DNA of 64,000 nucleotides from CAZYFH01 sp964646815 (GTDB lineage: Bacteria; Acidobacteriota; Vicinamibacteria; Vicinamibacterales; UBA8438). The DNA lies in assembly GCA_964646815.1 (NCBI GenBank), contig CAZYFH010000007.1:67936-131935 (forward strand), read 5' to 3'. Shown piece after piece: positions 15,882-24,716 of the stretch. The stretch's first letter is position 1. Each line of letters begins with the position of its first letter. The notes under the pieces were generated by a model. The model had not been told where the DNA came from. It saw only the letters and a list, made by a program, of their open reading frames with translations, and did not search any database. A program made the translations under genes and the position numbers.

Positions 15882-18179
15882 CTACCGGCTCCCGGTGCCC
15901 GTGGTCGCCGCCTCGGCTCGTTCTTGAACCCGGGCGCCAGCCAGGAGGTTCGTCATGCCGTAATTCCCCTCGTGACAGGCATACTCGAACAACGGAGCGT
16001 CGGTACGCTTCATTGGAATCTCGGCGGTGAACGGTTCGGTGAACGTGGCCGGGTCGTCAATGGTGAACGCGTAGAGAAGGCGGTCGGCGTCGATGAGCGT
16101 GAAACGCTCGATGAGTCGTAGGGTTGTACCGGTCCCATACGACTGCAGGATGGTGTAGAAGCTCCCGGTCTTGTCGGTGAAGTTCGTCGACTCGACGACG
16201 AACGTGTCACCCTCCCAGTAGCCACGCGAATCGCCCATCCATTGGCGGATCCCGGCAGCGAGGTGCGGGCGCTCGACGAGCGGCACGATGCGGGCGTCGT
16301 GCACCATCTCGTTCAGAATCACGACATAGTCCGGAGTCTGAAAGAGCTGGATATTGTTGTTGTACGCGCTCGGCTGCATTGGTGGCCCGGCGTTGAAGCC
16401 GAGCATGCAGCGCTCGGAGAGCCCGAGGTCCTCAGGACCGTGGGCGGGTCCGCCGATGATGACCCGTTCCTTCACCGGGCGCCGCCGGGCGGTGCGGCGC
16501 GCGTTGTCCGCTTCGTCGATGCCGTCGACCCGCGCGGGGATTCGCCCGTCCGCCGGGTCGACGATGAGCGACGTCCGCCTATCCTCCGTGAGCTCGTCGC
16601 CCCAGTCCCACCAGAAGTCGTTGTAGGCGCGTTCGACGTCGGCTTGCGCCCCACCGTCGCGCCGGTCGGCGTTGCGGCTCTCGCGCGATGCTTGCTGAAA
16701 CGCGGCCGCCTCCTCTGGCGTGAGGACCGTTTTGTCGGCGAGCGCTTCGGGCCGCTCCAGCGGCGTGATGGTGCGAAAGTCCCAGATGCCGACGAGATTT
16801 GGGGCACCCCACGGGGTACGCGGTCCAGTCGTGGCGGCGGCCGACCGCCGGTGGGTGGTCACGCCGAACAGCGCGAGGTCGATCGTGTCGGCCATCGCCT
16901 TGTAGCCCGCGTCGTTGGGGTGGAGCCAGTCGCCGGGGTGATAGTCGGCTCGCATCTTCGTCGGCGCATCCGGGTCCCGGACGGCGGCGTCGAAGTCGAA
17001 TACCGCGTCATAGGCGCCACTTGTGCGGATCCAGTCATTCAGCGCCTGGCGTTTCGCCTCTCCGACCGCCGTCCAGTAGAAGGCGCCTTCGAAAGGAGTT
17101 AGTGTGCCTGCGTAGATCTCGAGACCGCGTGCGTGGGCGCGTTGGATCAACGTGCGATGCGCAGCGATGAGATCCTCTACCGTCGGCATGTCGGCGTCGA
17201 ATGCCATGCCGATGTCGTTGGTCGTCTCGAGAACGATGACGTGGGTGACGCCCGGTTGCAGCAGCACATCGCGGTCGAGGCGCGACAACCCGCTCGGCCC
17301 AAACAGCGCGTTCGGGTTCGGTGGGCCATCGTTCTGGGGCGCAGGAATGCCGGCGCGTTGCAGGATGCCGAGGCCTGCGTTGTGGCTGAGCACCCGGTTC
17401 CCAGCGATCCCGACGTTGAGAACGCCCGGTGCCCGGTCGCCGTATTCCGCGACCAGCCTTCGCGCAAGGAAGTCCGGCCAGCGGCGGTTCGTGTCGACCG
17501 TGGAGCCGGTGCCGTCCGTGATCGAATCGCCCAAGGTCACGATGGCGCCCGGCGCGGTCGCGTTCCACACGTCGACCCGCGACACGAAGTACCACTGCTG
17601 GACCGTGGAGTCGACCGGCAGGTCGGACACGCCGCTGTGATTGCCGCTCGACGAGAGGTAGTTGGTGGTCAGGCCGGTCGAATGGACCGTGGCGGGGGAG
17701 GTTGAGCCCCAGGTGTCGCCCGGGAGATAGAGGTCGACGGCGAGGTCGCCGAGCGCCGGCACGTCGATCGCGATCGGGTCGCTGAGCACCGACGAGCCCG
17801 CTTCGACCGTCACCGCGGGATGTCCGCCGAATGTCAGATGCGACCCGCGCCCGATCCGCGAACCGTCGGCGCGCAGCGCCAAGTGCGCAGCACCGATTTC
17901 GAGGGCCTCGGTGCCAAAGAGGTTGGAGATCGCGACGCGGGCCTCGGAGCCACCGATGCTCGTGTGTACGATCTGACGCAGCGTCTGGTTCTGGAGGCGC
18001 GCCGTTGCAAACGGACCGGCCGGTGCTGCCTGTGCCGATGGCGCCGGAGGATCGGCCGCCAACGGGCCAGTGCTCCAGGTCCCGATCCACTGGCCGCCTC
18101 TGTCCTGGGCCTGCGCCAGTCCGGACAGCGTGAACAACCCGACGAGCGCTACCATCGCGATACGGACGCCTGGTCGCAT
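15882..18179 (-). CDS. SGNH/GDSL esterase fused to an 'ACHEGN' family domain
   Basis: A 765-residue two-part protein. The ATG at 18179 is followed by a signal peptide (IAMVALVGLFTLSGLAQA); longer in-frame starts read through an intergenic repeat and are rejected. Residues about 30-440 are an SGNH hydrolase with an N-terminal beta domain. Its four blocks are complete: Ser219 in GDSITDGTG, Gly260-Asn261 in GIAGNRVL, Asn321 in ETTNDIG, and Asp417/His420 in DWLHPND. Residues about 455-765 are the fifth copy of the paralogous secreted family (APNLVGIWDFRTITPLERP, RRTSLIVDPADGRIP, SERCML, QWMGDSRGYWEGDTFVVES, FEYACHEGNYGMTNLLAGAR). The fusion suggests that the unnamed domain acts on the same substrate as an esterase or deacetylase. 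Confidence 0.88.
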   Translation of the reverse strand: MRPGVRIAMVALVGLFTLSGLAQAQDRGGQWIGTWSTGPLAADPPAPSAQAAPAGPFATARLQNQTLRQIVHTSIGGSEARVAISNLFGTEALEIGAAHLALRADGSRIGRGSHLTFGGHPAVTVEAGSSVLSDPIAIDVPALGDLAVDLYLPGDTWGSTSPATVHSTGLTTNYLSSSGNHSGVSDLPVDSTVQQWYFVSRVDVWNATAPGAIVTLGDSITDGTGSTVDTNRRWPDFLARRLVAEYGDRAPGVLNVGIAGNRVLSHNAGLGILQRAGIPAPQNDGPPNPNALFGPSGLSRLDRDVLLQPGVTHVIVLETTNDIGMAFDADMPTVEDLIAAHRTLIQRAHARGLEIYAGTLTPFEGAFYWTAVGEAKRQALNDWIRTSGAYDAVFDFDAAVRDPDAPTKMRADYHPGDWLHPNDAGYKAMADTIDLALFGVTTHRRSAAATTGPRTPWGAPNLVGIWDFRTITPLERPEALADKTVLTPEEAAAFQQASRESRNADRRDGGAQADVERAYNDFWWDWGDELTEDRRTSLIVDPADGRIPARVDGIDEADNARRTARRRPVKERVIIGGPAHGPEDLGLSERCMLGFNAGPPMQPSAYNNNIQLFQTPDYVVILNEMVHDARIVPLVERPHLAAGIRQWMGDSRGYWEGDTFVVESTNFTDKTGSFYTILQSYGTGTTLRLIERFTLIDADRLLYAFTIDDPATFTEPFTAEIPMKRTDAPLFEYACHEGNYGMTNLLAGARVQERAEAATTGTGSR

Positions 18180-18216
18180 GATTCGTCTATCCACCGTTGA
18201 CTGCTCCTCAAATTCG

Positions 18217-18400
18217 GATCGGGCTTCGCCCCGACCCCCCCCACGCGTGGGCGCTCTGTGCCCTTCGACGACGCTCAGGACACCCTCGAGCCATGTCGAG
18301 GGGCGGGGACCCGCGAGCCCCCCACTCCGCGCCCGCGAGGTGCGCTGTGCGCGCCTTGTCGTCGCGGACGGTACGACATCGACGAGGAAATGCTCGTTGC
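18217..18400 (-). repeat. Family C GC-rich intergenic repeat, copy 2
   Basis: It shares GGGCTTCGC, CGCTCTGTG, GGGGACCC, GAGCCCC, CACTCCGCG and CCGCGAGG blocks with 3073-3160, in the same order. About 45 extra bases here (around 18260-18305) contain TTCGAC...GTCGAG, able to form a second hairpin. It occupies the divergent intergenic space between the SGNH-fusion gene and the second PQQ-like propeller. Function unknown. Confidence 0.5.
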
Positions 18401-18484
18401 ATGCCCCACACCGGCCGAACCGAGTGGGGTCCTCGCGCACCGACCCGCTCCGACACCAATTATTATGCGCCGATTCCGGTTTCC

Positions 18485-18512
18485 TTGACAGGCGGTCCGG
18501 GAGCCGTACAGT
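18485..18512 (+). promoter_or_regulatory. Sigma70-like promoter for the 18.6-21.0 kb genes
   Basis: TTGACA (18485-18490) is a perfect -35. TACAGT (18507-18512) matches the -10 consensus at 4/6, with a 16-base spacer. The predicted start near 18519 lies about 70 bases before the ATG at 18593. Confidence 0.55.
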
Positions 18513-18592
18513 AGTGCGCAGCACCTCCGGCGACCAGTGCGCCGGAACACCGGTAAGCGAGGGAGGTGTGCGATGCCGGAGGGGGAATGCCG

Positions 18593-19981
18593 ATGCAACG
18601 GATGGTCGTGATAATCCTGGGAGTCGTGCTCGGGCTCGGGGCGGCGGCCGACGCCGGACAGCAAGACTGGGCGCAGTTTCGCGGCGCGACGGCCGGTGTC
18701 GTTCCCGATGACCCGATCTTACCCGAGCGTTGGAGTGAGACGGACAACGTCGCCTGGCGCGTCGAGATCCCTGGTCTTAGCTGGAGTTCTCCGGTCGTCG
18801 CAGGCAACCACGTCTTCGTGACATCAGCCGTCAGCGCCGGCGCAGAGCCCGACCCGATCAAAGGGCTCTACGACCCCGGCATGGAGAACGGCTCAGAGGG
18901 GTCGGCGAATGAACATCGGTGGATGCTCTACGACATCGACTTCGCCAGCGGGCGCATCCGCTGGCAGCTCGAACTCCACAGCGCGCCGCCGCCGATGAAG
19001 CGACACCTCAAGAACAGCTTTGCGTCCGAAACGCCGGTGACCGACGGGCGTCGGGTCTATGTCTACTTCGGGAGCATCGGTCTGCTGACGGCGGTCAACC
19101 TGAGCGGCGAGACCGTCTGGACGACCGAGATCGACATCTACAACACGTTGCTCGAGATGGGCACGGCGGCGTCACCGATCCTCCATGGCGATCGCCTGTA
19201 TCTAGTGAACGACAACACGACACGTTCGTTCATGGCCGCTTTCGACAAGGACACGGGTGAAGAGCTGTGGCGGGTCGATCGGGACGAGGAGGGCCAGAAC
19301 TGGTCAACGCCGTTCGTCTGGGAGCACGACCTTCGCACCGAACTGGTCACGGCCGGGACGCAGGGTGTTCGCTCGTACGATCTGGACGGGGACCTGATCT
19401 GGGAACTCCACGGGATGTCTGGGTTGACGATCCCGACCCCGTTCACCAGTCACGGGCTGCTCTACATCAGCTCGGGGTACCCCGGTGGCGGCCTGCGCCC
19501 GGTGTACGCCGTGCGCCCCGGTGCGTCGGGTGACATCTCGCTTTTTCCCGAAGAGGCGATGCGGTCGGGGATCACGTCCGGGTTTCCCGGGCCGCTGACG
19601 TCGTCGGACGATATCGCCTGGTCGTACCCCCTGCTCGGTACGTACAACACGTCGGCCATCGTGTACGGCGACTACTACTACACGCTGCTAGATCGCGGGT
19701 TCTTCCTGGCGCACGATGCGCGTACCGGTGAGGAAATCTACGGCCGCCAACGGCTCGAGATCGGGAACGGGTTCACCGCGTCCCCCTGGGCCTACAACGG
19801 TAAGATCTTCCTGCTGAGCGAGGACGGGGACACGTACGTGATCGCAGCGGGACCCGAGTTCAAGATTCTGTACAAGAACTCGCTGAATGAGATGGCGTTG
19901 GCGACACCGGCCATCGCGCACGGGAGCGTCATTCTAAGGACGCAATCGAAGCTCTACCGGATCAAGAAGGGAGCGGAGTAA
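18593..19981 (+). CDS. Secreted PQQ-like (BamB-type) beta-propeller protein 2
   Basis: A 462-residue protein. The ATG at 18593 has GGAGG about ten bases upstream and opens a signal peptide (VVIILGVVLGLGAAADAGQ). The blade motifs parallel those of the 13460 gene: WAQFRGATAGVVPDDPILPE, HLKNSFASETPVTDGRRVYV, AVNLSGETVWT, AFDKDTGEELWRVDRDE, YDLDGDLIWEL and HDARTGEEIYGRQR. An extra loop follows GDISLFPEEA. It lacks dehydrogenase active-site residues. The TAA overlaps the ATG of the LVIVD gene (TAATG), showing translational coupling, so the two propellers probably act together outside the cytoplasm. Confidence 0.85.
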   Translation: MQRMVVIILGVVLGLGAAADAGQQDWAQFRGATAGVVPDDPILPERWSETDNVAWRVEIPGLSWSSPVVAGNHVFVTSAVSAGAEPDPIKGLYDPGMENGSEGSANEHRWMLYDIDFASGRIRWQLELHSAPPPMKRHLKNSFASETPVTDGRRVYVYFGSIGLLTAVNLSGETVWTTEIDIYNTLLEMGTAASPILHGDRLYLVNDNTTRSFMAAFDKDTGEELWRVDRDEEGQNWSTPFVWEHDLRTELVTAGTQGVRSYDLDGDLIWELHGMSGLTIPTPFTSHGLLYISSGYPGGGLRPVYAVRPGASGDISLFPEEAMRSGITSGFPGPLTSSDDIAWSYPLLGTYNTSAIVYGDYYYTLLDRGFFLAHDARTGEEIYGRQRLEIGNGFTASPWAYNGKIFLLSEDGDTYVIAAGPEFKILYKNSLNEMALATPAIAHGSVILRTQSKLYRIKKGAE

Positions 19982-20967
19982 TGATGGTCCGGACGATGCG
20001 GTGCGGCGGGTGGGTCGTGGCGTTGGTCCTTTTGAGCACGAGCGCCGTGGCGCAGACGTTTCGCCTGGAGGCGGTGGGGGAGATACCGGGTCCGGTCGAG
20101 CGGGTACGCGCGCGTGGCGACTTCGCCTATGTGTCAGGCGGCCACACGTTCACCATCTACGATGTGTCAGCGCCCTCGCGTCCCAAGAAACTCGGCTCAC
20201 ACACCTTTCCGCAGGAGATCTGGGGCTTCCGCCTCTCCGGCGATCGCGCGTACATCGGGGCGAACTTCTTCGGCCTCGGCATCGTGGACATCTCGGACCC
20301 GGCCCGACCGGTGTTGCTGGGGCAACATAAGACGCTGGGCCAGACGAAGGTCGGCGCGGTGGCCGACACCAAGGTGGGCATCATCGATCACATGGAGGGC
20401 TTCGTATTGATCGACGTCACGGAGGAGACTGCGCCCGCCTCGATCGGGTCGTTCTTTCTCGACGGCTACGCGCGCGACGTCGTCACCTCCGGGTCGATGG
20501 CCTACGCTACCGACTCGCCGTCTGGGCTCTACGTGTTCGATCTCGCCAGACCGGGGATGCCCGAGCCGGTCGGCGTCGTCCATGCCCCGAACGCGCCGCG
20601 CGACATCGAGGTCGCCCCTGGGACGGGCGCGCGGCCGACACTGATCGTCGGGGCTGGCGGCGGCAACGTCCAGGTGTACGACGTGTCAGACCCATCGGCG
20701 CCAGCCAGGCTCGGGACCGTCGAGACGCCCGGCCGGGCGTCGCGCGTGTCCGTCGCTGGCCAGCACGTTTTTGTCGCCGACTCCAACGCCGGGATCCAGG
20801 TCGTCGACCTGTCGATGCCGGCGACCCCGACGCTGACTGGTTCGTTCGCGACGCCCCGTCCCGCGCGCGATGTGGCCGCGTCGGCGACACTCGTCTTCGC
20901 TGTGGTGGGCGATAGCGAGCGCGAGGGGGAGGATCGGCACGTGATGATCCTGCGGCGCGTGCAGTAG
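19981..20967 (+). CDS. Secreted LVIVD-repeat beta-propeller protein
   Basis: A 328-residue exported protein (signal CGGWVVALVLLSTSAVAQ). It consists of about seven repeats of the LVIVD type, in which a strand [FY].[IV][YV]D[VI]S.P..P is followed by a G-rich turn: FTIYDVSAPSRPKKLGS, GIVDISDPARPVLLGQ, LIDVTEETAPASIGS, YVFDLARPGMPEPVG, QVYDVSDPSAPARLGT and QVVDLSMPATPTLTGS. Such propellers are usually surface or periplasmic binding modules with no known catalysis. Two adjacent ATGs occur; the first overlaps the preceding stop. Translational coupling to the PQQ-like propeller is direct evidence of a joint transcript. Role unknown. Confidence 0.85.
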   Translation: MMVRTMRCGGWVVALVLLSTSAVAQTFRLEAVGEIPGPVERVRARGDFAYVSGGHTFTIYDVSAPSRPKKLGSHTFPQEIWGFRLSGDRAYIGANFFGLGIVDISDPARPVLLGQHKTLGQTKVGAVADTKVGIIDHMEGFVLIDVTEETAPASIGSFFLDGYARDVVTSGSMAYATDSPSGLYVFDLARPGMPEPVGVVHAPNAPRDIEVAPGTGARPTLIVGAGGGNVQVYDVSDPSAPARLGTVETPGRASRVSVAGQHVFVADSNAGIQVVDLSMPATPTLTGSFATPRPARDVAASATLVFAVVGDSEREGEDRHVMILRRVQ

Positions 20968-21001
20968 CTTCACGGCCGCAGCGCCCCCGAACATCTCCAC
21001 C

Positions 21002-22618
21002 ATGACGCAGTTGCCACGGCGTGACTTTCTCACCGGCGTCTCGGCGTTCGGCGCGCTCGGCCTCGCATACGCTCTCGGCCGCCCCTTCTCGACCTCTTCC
21101 CGCGGGCTTGTGCAGGAGCGCGAGGTGGGCCCCATGGTCGAGACCGACCGTGGCAAGGTTCGCGGTGCGATCCGGCGTGGCGTACACGTTTTCAAAGGCA
21201 TTCCGTACGGGGCGCCGACCGGCGGCGAATACCGGTTTATGCCCCCCACTAGGCATTTCTGGACGAGCCCGCGCGACGCGTTCGACTACGGGGCGAGCGC
21301 GCCACAGGCGCGACCGCAGCCAGCGACGAGCGAGGAGTGCCTCTTTCTCAACGTCTGGACCCCCGGGCTCGGGGACGGTGGCAAGCGGCCGGTGATGGTT
21401 TGGTTGCACGGTGGTGGATTCTCGTCGGGGTCTGGATCGTCGCCGACCTACGACGGCGTCAACCTCTGCCGCGGCGGCGACGTCGTCGTCGTCACAATCA
21501 ACCACCGGTTGAACGTCTTCGGGTCGCTGTATCTGGCGGGTCTTGCAGGGAACGATTTCGAGGCGTCGGGCTGCGTCGGGATGCTCGATATCGTCGCTGC
21601 CCTTGAGTGGGTACGCGACAACATCAGGCGGTTCGGCGGGGATCCCGGCACGGTCACCATCTTTGGCGAGTCAGGCGGCGGTCGAAAGGTGTCGACCTTG
21701 CTCGCGATGCCGGCGGCGACCGGTCTGTTTCACCGCGCGATCATCGAGAGCGGCGCGGTCCTGCGGTTGCGTAGCCGCGAGGACGCCACACGTGAGGCAG
21801 AGTTGGTGCTGGCCGAGCTCGGACTGACGTCGCGGCAGGTCCGAGACCTGCAGCGTGTGCCGACGGCGCGGCTCCTGACGGCGCACCAGACGGTGGTCGC
21901 CGCGTTCGAGCCGGGAGAGCGCATCATCGGGACGACCGCCAGCACGCCGGTCCGGGACGGCACGCTGTTGCCGGTTCACCCGTTCGATCCGACGGCGACC
22001 AGCATTTCGGCCGATGTGCCGGTTCTCGTCGGCTATAACCGGACCGAGGAGACGCTGTTCGCCCGCCCCGCGGATCTCGATCTCACAGCAACTGAGCTCA
22101 CGGCTCGGATAGTCGCCCGCCTCGGGACCGAGGTCTCGCCGGGACATGTCATCGGCACGTATCGGCAGGCACATCCGACCGCGATCCCTTGGGATCTCTT
22201 CATCCTGATCGCGACCGATCACCCGCGCGGGATATACGCGCGAGAGTTGGCAAGGCGGAAGGCCGATCTCGGCCGCGCGCCCGCGTATCTCTACCGCTTC
22301 GATTGGGAGATCGACGCAGTGCTGAAATCAGCGCACGCGCTCGAGATTCGCTTCGTCTTCGACAATATCCATCACGCCGAGACGCGGTTGTTCGACATGC
22401 CAGTAACGCCGGAGGCCGAACGGTTGGCCGGCACGATGAGCCGCGCGTGGACCACGTTCGCCCGCACGGGCAACCCCAACACAGCGGTGCTCCCGCAGTG
22501 GCCGGCGTATTCGGCGCGCGCGCGTGCGACGATGCTGTTCAACGATGACAGCCGCATCGCGCACGATCCGGATCGCGAGCCTCGTCTCGTCATGGAGCGC
22601 GTGCTCGGACTAACGTAG
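21002..22618 (+). CDS. Tat-exported type-B carboxylesterase
   Basis: A 538-residue carboxylesterase of the cholinesterase/pNB-esterase family. The N-terminus RRDFLTGVSAFGALGLAYA is a twin-arginine signal. Diagnostic segments are present: GKVRGAIRRGVHVFKGIPYG, EECLFLNVWTP, VMVWLHGGGFSSGSG (oxyanion hole), nucleophile Ser in FGESGGG, and His in KSAHALEI. The motif FGESGGG replaces the more usual FGESAG. It starts 34 bases after the LVIVD gene, with no clear Shine-Dalgarno, so it may be the last gene of that transcript. Substrate not predictable; aromatic or fatty esters are typical. Confidence 0.92.
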   Translation: MTQLPRRDFLTGVSAFGALGLAYALGRPFSTSSRGLVQEREVGPMVETDRGKVRGAIRRGVHVFKGIPYGAPTGGEYRFMPPTRHFWTSPRDAFDYGASAPQARPQPATSEECLFLNVWTPGLGDGGKRPVMVWLHGGGFSSGSGSSPTYDGVNLCRGGDVVVVTINHRLNVFGSLYLAGLAGNDFEASGCVGMLDIVAALEWVRDNIRRFGGDPGTVTIFGESGGGRKVSTLLAMPAATGLFHRAIIESGAVLRLRSREDATREAELVLAELGLTSRQVRDLQRVPTARLLTAHQTVVAAFEPGERIIGTTASTPVRDGTLLPVHPFDPTATSISADVPVLVGYNRTEETLFARPADLDLTATELTARIVARLGTEVSPGHVIGTYRQAHPTAIPWDLFILIATDHPRGIYARELARRKADLGRAPAYLYRFDWEIDAVLKSAHALEIRFVFDNIHHAETRLFDMPVTPEAERLAGTMSRAWTTFARTGNPNTAVLPQWPAYSARARATMLFNDDSRIAHDPDREPRLVMERVLGLT

Positions 22619-22695
22619 CGCCGGCCTGGTCACGGCGTCGGTCAGCTCACGGCCTGAAGCCCACGCGACGGAGAGCACGCGTGGCCCGGCCCACG

Positions 22696-23358
22696 TTAAC
22701 CGGCGAGCGTCCACAGGCCCCAGACCACGAGACCCACTCCGGCCGTGCGCGTTAGTATCGCGGAGCGCACCAGCGTCTGGTCGACGAAGACGAACAGCGT
22801 GACGCCGCCCATCCAGATGAGGCTCATTACGCCCGCGACGAATGCCACCGCCATGAGCGCCCAGCAGCAGGTGACGCAATACAGCCCGTGATCCACGCCC
22901 ATCCGGAGCGCACCCGTACGCCCCGCGCGCCAGGACGTGAGGAAGAACCCGAGCGGCGATTGGCAGTGTGCCAGGCAGCGGTCTTTGAGCGACGTCCACT
23001 GGAAGACGCCCACCAGGACAAGCAGCGCGCCACCGCAGACGGGATCCTGGAGTGCTCCCATGGGCGACAATAACGCCCCCTCGTGCATCGCCCACTGTAG
23101 TCCCACCGCGCCGATGCTGAAGCCGCTCCAGGCGAGCAGATAGCCGGTCACGAACAGACCGGAAGTGATCGGTGGATGTGACCATGGCGCCGTCGACGAC
23201 GATGACGACGCGATGCGGTAGCAGGCGACCATCCAGGGGATGACGGTCGGCAGCATCATGACCGACATCATCACGATCCAGATCGTGATGGCACTACCGA
23301 TCTCGTACGCGCCCCAGGGGGCGACCGGCGTGTCAAGGATCACTCGGTGACTTCCCAT
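22696..23358 (-). CDS. DUF2182 integral membrane protein
   Basis: A 220-residue protein with about five membrane helices. It has the DUF2182 signature: MMSVMMLPTVIPWM near the N-terminus, KDRCLAHCQSPLGFF in the middle, and GVDHGLYCVTCCWALM with a Cys-Cys pair and conserved His, residues thought to bind metal. Its start lies 19 bases inside the DUF1326 gene, so it is translated from the same message. DUF2182 and DUF1326 genes are commonly adjacent in bacteria, but no biochemical role is established to my knowledge. Last gene of a five-gene operon beginning with a cytochrome c, suggesting membrane metal handling or redox. Confidence 0.88.
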   Translation of the reverse strand: MGSHRVILDTPVAPWGAYEIGSAITIWIVMMSVMMLPTVIPWMVACYRIASSSSSTAPWSHPPITSGLFVTGYLLAWSGFSIGAVGLQWAMHEGALLSPMGALQDPVCGGALLVLVGVFQWTSLKDRCLAHCQSPLGFFLTSWRAGRTGALRMGVDHGLYCVTCCWALMAVAFVAGVMSLIWMGGVTLFVFVDQTLVRSAILTRTAGVGLVVWGLWTLAG

Positions 23359-23954
23359 GAGAAGTGTGAGTACAGCCCGTGCGTTCGCTCGTTCGCGAAG
23401 GCGACCGCCGGGTTGGTGCTGCGGGTGCGGCCTCGCGCGAGGACGTGTACTGGACCGTGGATGACGTTGTGCAGGTTAGAGAGGAGAGCGTCATCTTTCC
23501 CGTCGCTGCCACGAATGGCCGTCACCGTCGTCTCGAAGAGGTCGGGGATCGTCACGTGTTTGTCTCGGCCCTGGTCCTCGAACCGTATCGGCACGAACCG
23601 CGAGTCGAGCTGATGAGACACGAAACGGCTCAGGATGGCCCACGGTCCGCCAGCTCGCCCAGAGAAGATGGCTTCCAGTGCGACCCGTTGCGCACCGCTC
23701 GCGTGCTGGTCGATATAGAAGATCTGGGTCCAGTCGCCCGAGTACATCCGGACCGGAGCGTCGAAGACGACGACCACGTTGAGGTCGTCGAGGGTCGTTT
23801 CGCCGTAATACCCGGCGTCGATGTGGAACGCCCAATGCCCGCGACAACGGTCGCCGGTGCAGATCTGCTTGAACGAGACATGGGCAGGGCAGAGCAGCTG
23901 ACAGCTGCAATTCTCGAAGAGGAGCCCGCGGGCGTGCCACGACGCGTCCGACAT
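23340..23954 (-). CDS. DUF1326 cysteine-containing cytoplasmic protein
   Basis: A 204-residue protein of DUF1326. The N-terminus carries the family Cys cluster GLLFENCSCQLLCPAH, then CTGDRCRGHWAF, a likely metal-binding set of five to six cysteines. A central region YIDQHASGAQRVALEAIFSG follows, then GGPW. There is no signal peptide. It starts six bases after the ABC permease stop with GGGAG in the overlap, and overlaps DUF2182 by 19 bases. The pairing of a soluble Cys-rich protein with a membrane Cys-rich protein suggests metal transfer, which is an inference from residues and gene order only. Confidence 0.88.
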   Translation of the reverse strand: MSDASWHARGLLFENCSCQLLCPAHVSFKQICTGDRCRGHWAFHIDAGYYGETTLDDLNVVVVFDAPVRMYSGDWTQIFYIDQHASGAQRVALEAIFSGRAGGPWAILSRFVSHQLDSRFVPIRFEDQGRDKHVTIPDLFETTVTAIRGSDGKDDALLSNLHNVIHGPVHVLARGRTRSTNPAVAFANERTHGLYSHFSWEVTE

Positions 23955-23960
23955 CGGCGG

Positions 23961-24710
23961 CTACTCCCAGCGAAAGACTTTTGTGGTTATCCCGGTGCAG
24001 ACCACAAAGACGACGATGAGCGCAGTTACGTCGACCAGGTGTGCCGACCAGGGTGAACCCGACCAGATGCCGCGAAGTAGCGATACCGCATAGGTGACGG
24101 GCAGAGCGCGCGCGCCGAGCTCGAGCCAGCGGGGCAGTACCTCCAGGTCGTAGAACAGTCCCGACAGCGCGACCATCGGAAAGAGCAGCATGCCGCCGAG
24201 CGGCTGGGCGAAGCGCGCGGTCGGCACGATACTGGCGATCACGAAGCCGAGGGACAGCATGCTCCAAGTGCTGAAGAGCAGGGCCAGCATGAAACCGAGC
24301 ACGGGCACATCGACATCGACGGGATAAAACCGGCGCCCGGCCAGGATCATCAACGTGAGTGTGGCCGCGGTGAAGGCCAACTTGACGACGACGTGCGCCA
24401 CCAGAATCGTAGGGGGCCGCAATGGCGTGGCCCGGAGCCGCTTGAGGATGCCGCCCTCGCGGTAGATAGCGATGACGGTGATCAGGGAGAGAACGGCGTT
24501 GATCGTGATCAGAATAGAGATAAGAACCGGAAGGTCGGTGCGCACGAAGGAGCCGATACCCGCCGATGCTGATGAGAGGCTGTCGCCCAGTATGCGCCCG
24601 ACGACGATGAACACCAGCACCGGCATCGCGACGGTGCCGACGAAGCCCAGCGGCTCGCGCACGAAGATCTTTGTCTCGAGCCAGGCGAGCTTTCGGAGTC
24701 CGCGCAGCAT
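23961..24710 (-). CDS. ABC-2 type exporter permease
   Basis: A 249-residue membrane protein of the ABC-2 permease type. It begins MLRGLRKLAWLETKIFVREP, the standard cytoplasmic amphipathic start, followed by six hydrophobic segments. A connecting loop reads REGGILKRLRATPLRPPTIL, the coupling-loop motif of ABC-2 permeases that contacts the ATPase. The C-terminal half has FPMVALSGLFYDLEVLPRWL, the conserved re-entrant region. It starts six bases after the ATPase stop. It exports an unknown substrate, perhaps a lipid, polysaccharide or drug-like molecule; the neighbouring cytochrome c and DUF1326/DUF2182 genes do not identify it. Confidence 0.9.
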   Translation of the reverse strand: MLRGLRKLAWLETKIFVREPLGFVGTVAMPVLVFIVVGRILGDSLSSASAGIGSFVRTDLPVLISILITINAVLSLITVIAIYREGGILKRLRATPLRPPTILVAHVVVKLAFTAATLTLMILAGRRFYPVDVDVPVLGFMLALLFSTWSMLSLGFVIASIVPTARFAQPLGGMLLFPMVALSGLFYDLEVLPRWLELGARALPVTYAVSLLRGIWSGSPWSAHLVDVTALIVVFVVCTGITTKVFRWE

Positions 24711-24716
24711 CAGTGC

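Noticed and set aside
18180..18524. N-terminal extension of the SGNH-fusion gene
   Set aside because: It reads through the family C repeat; a signal peptide starts at 18179.
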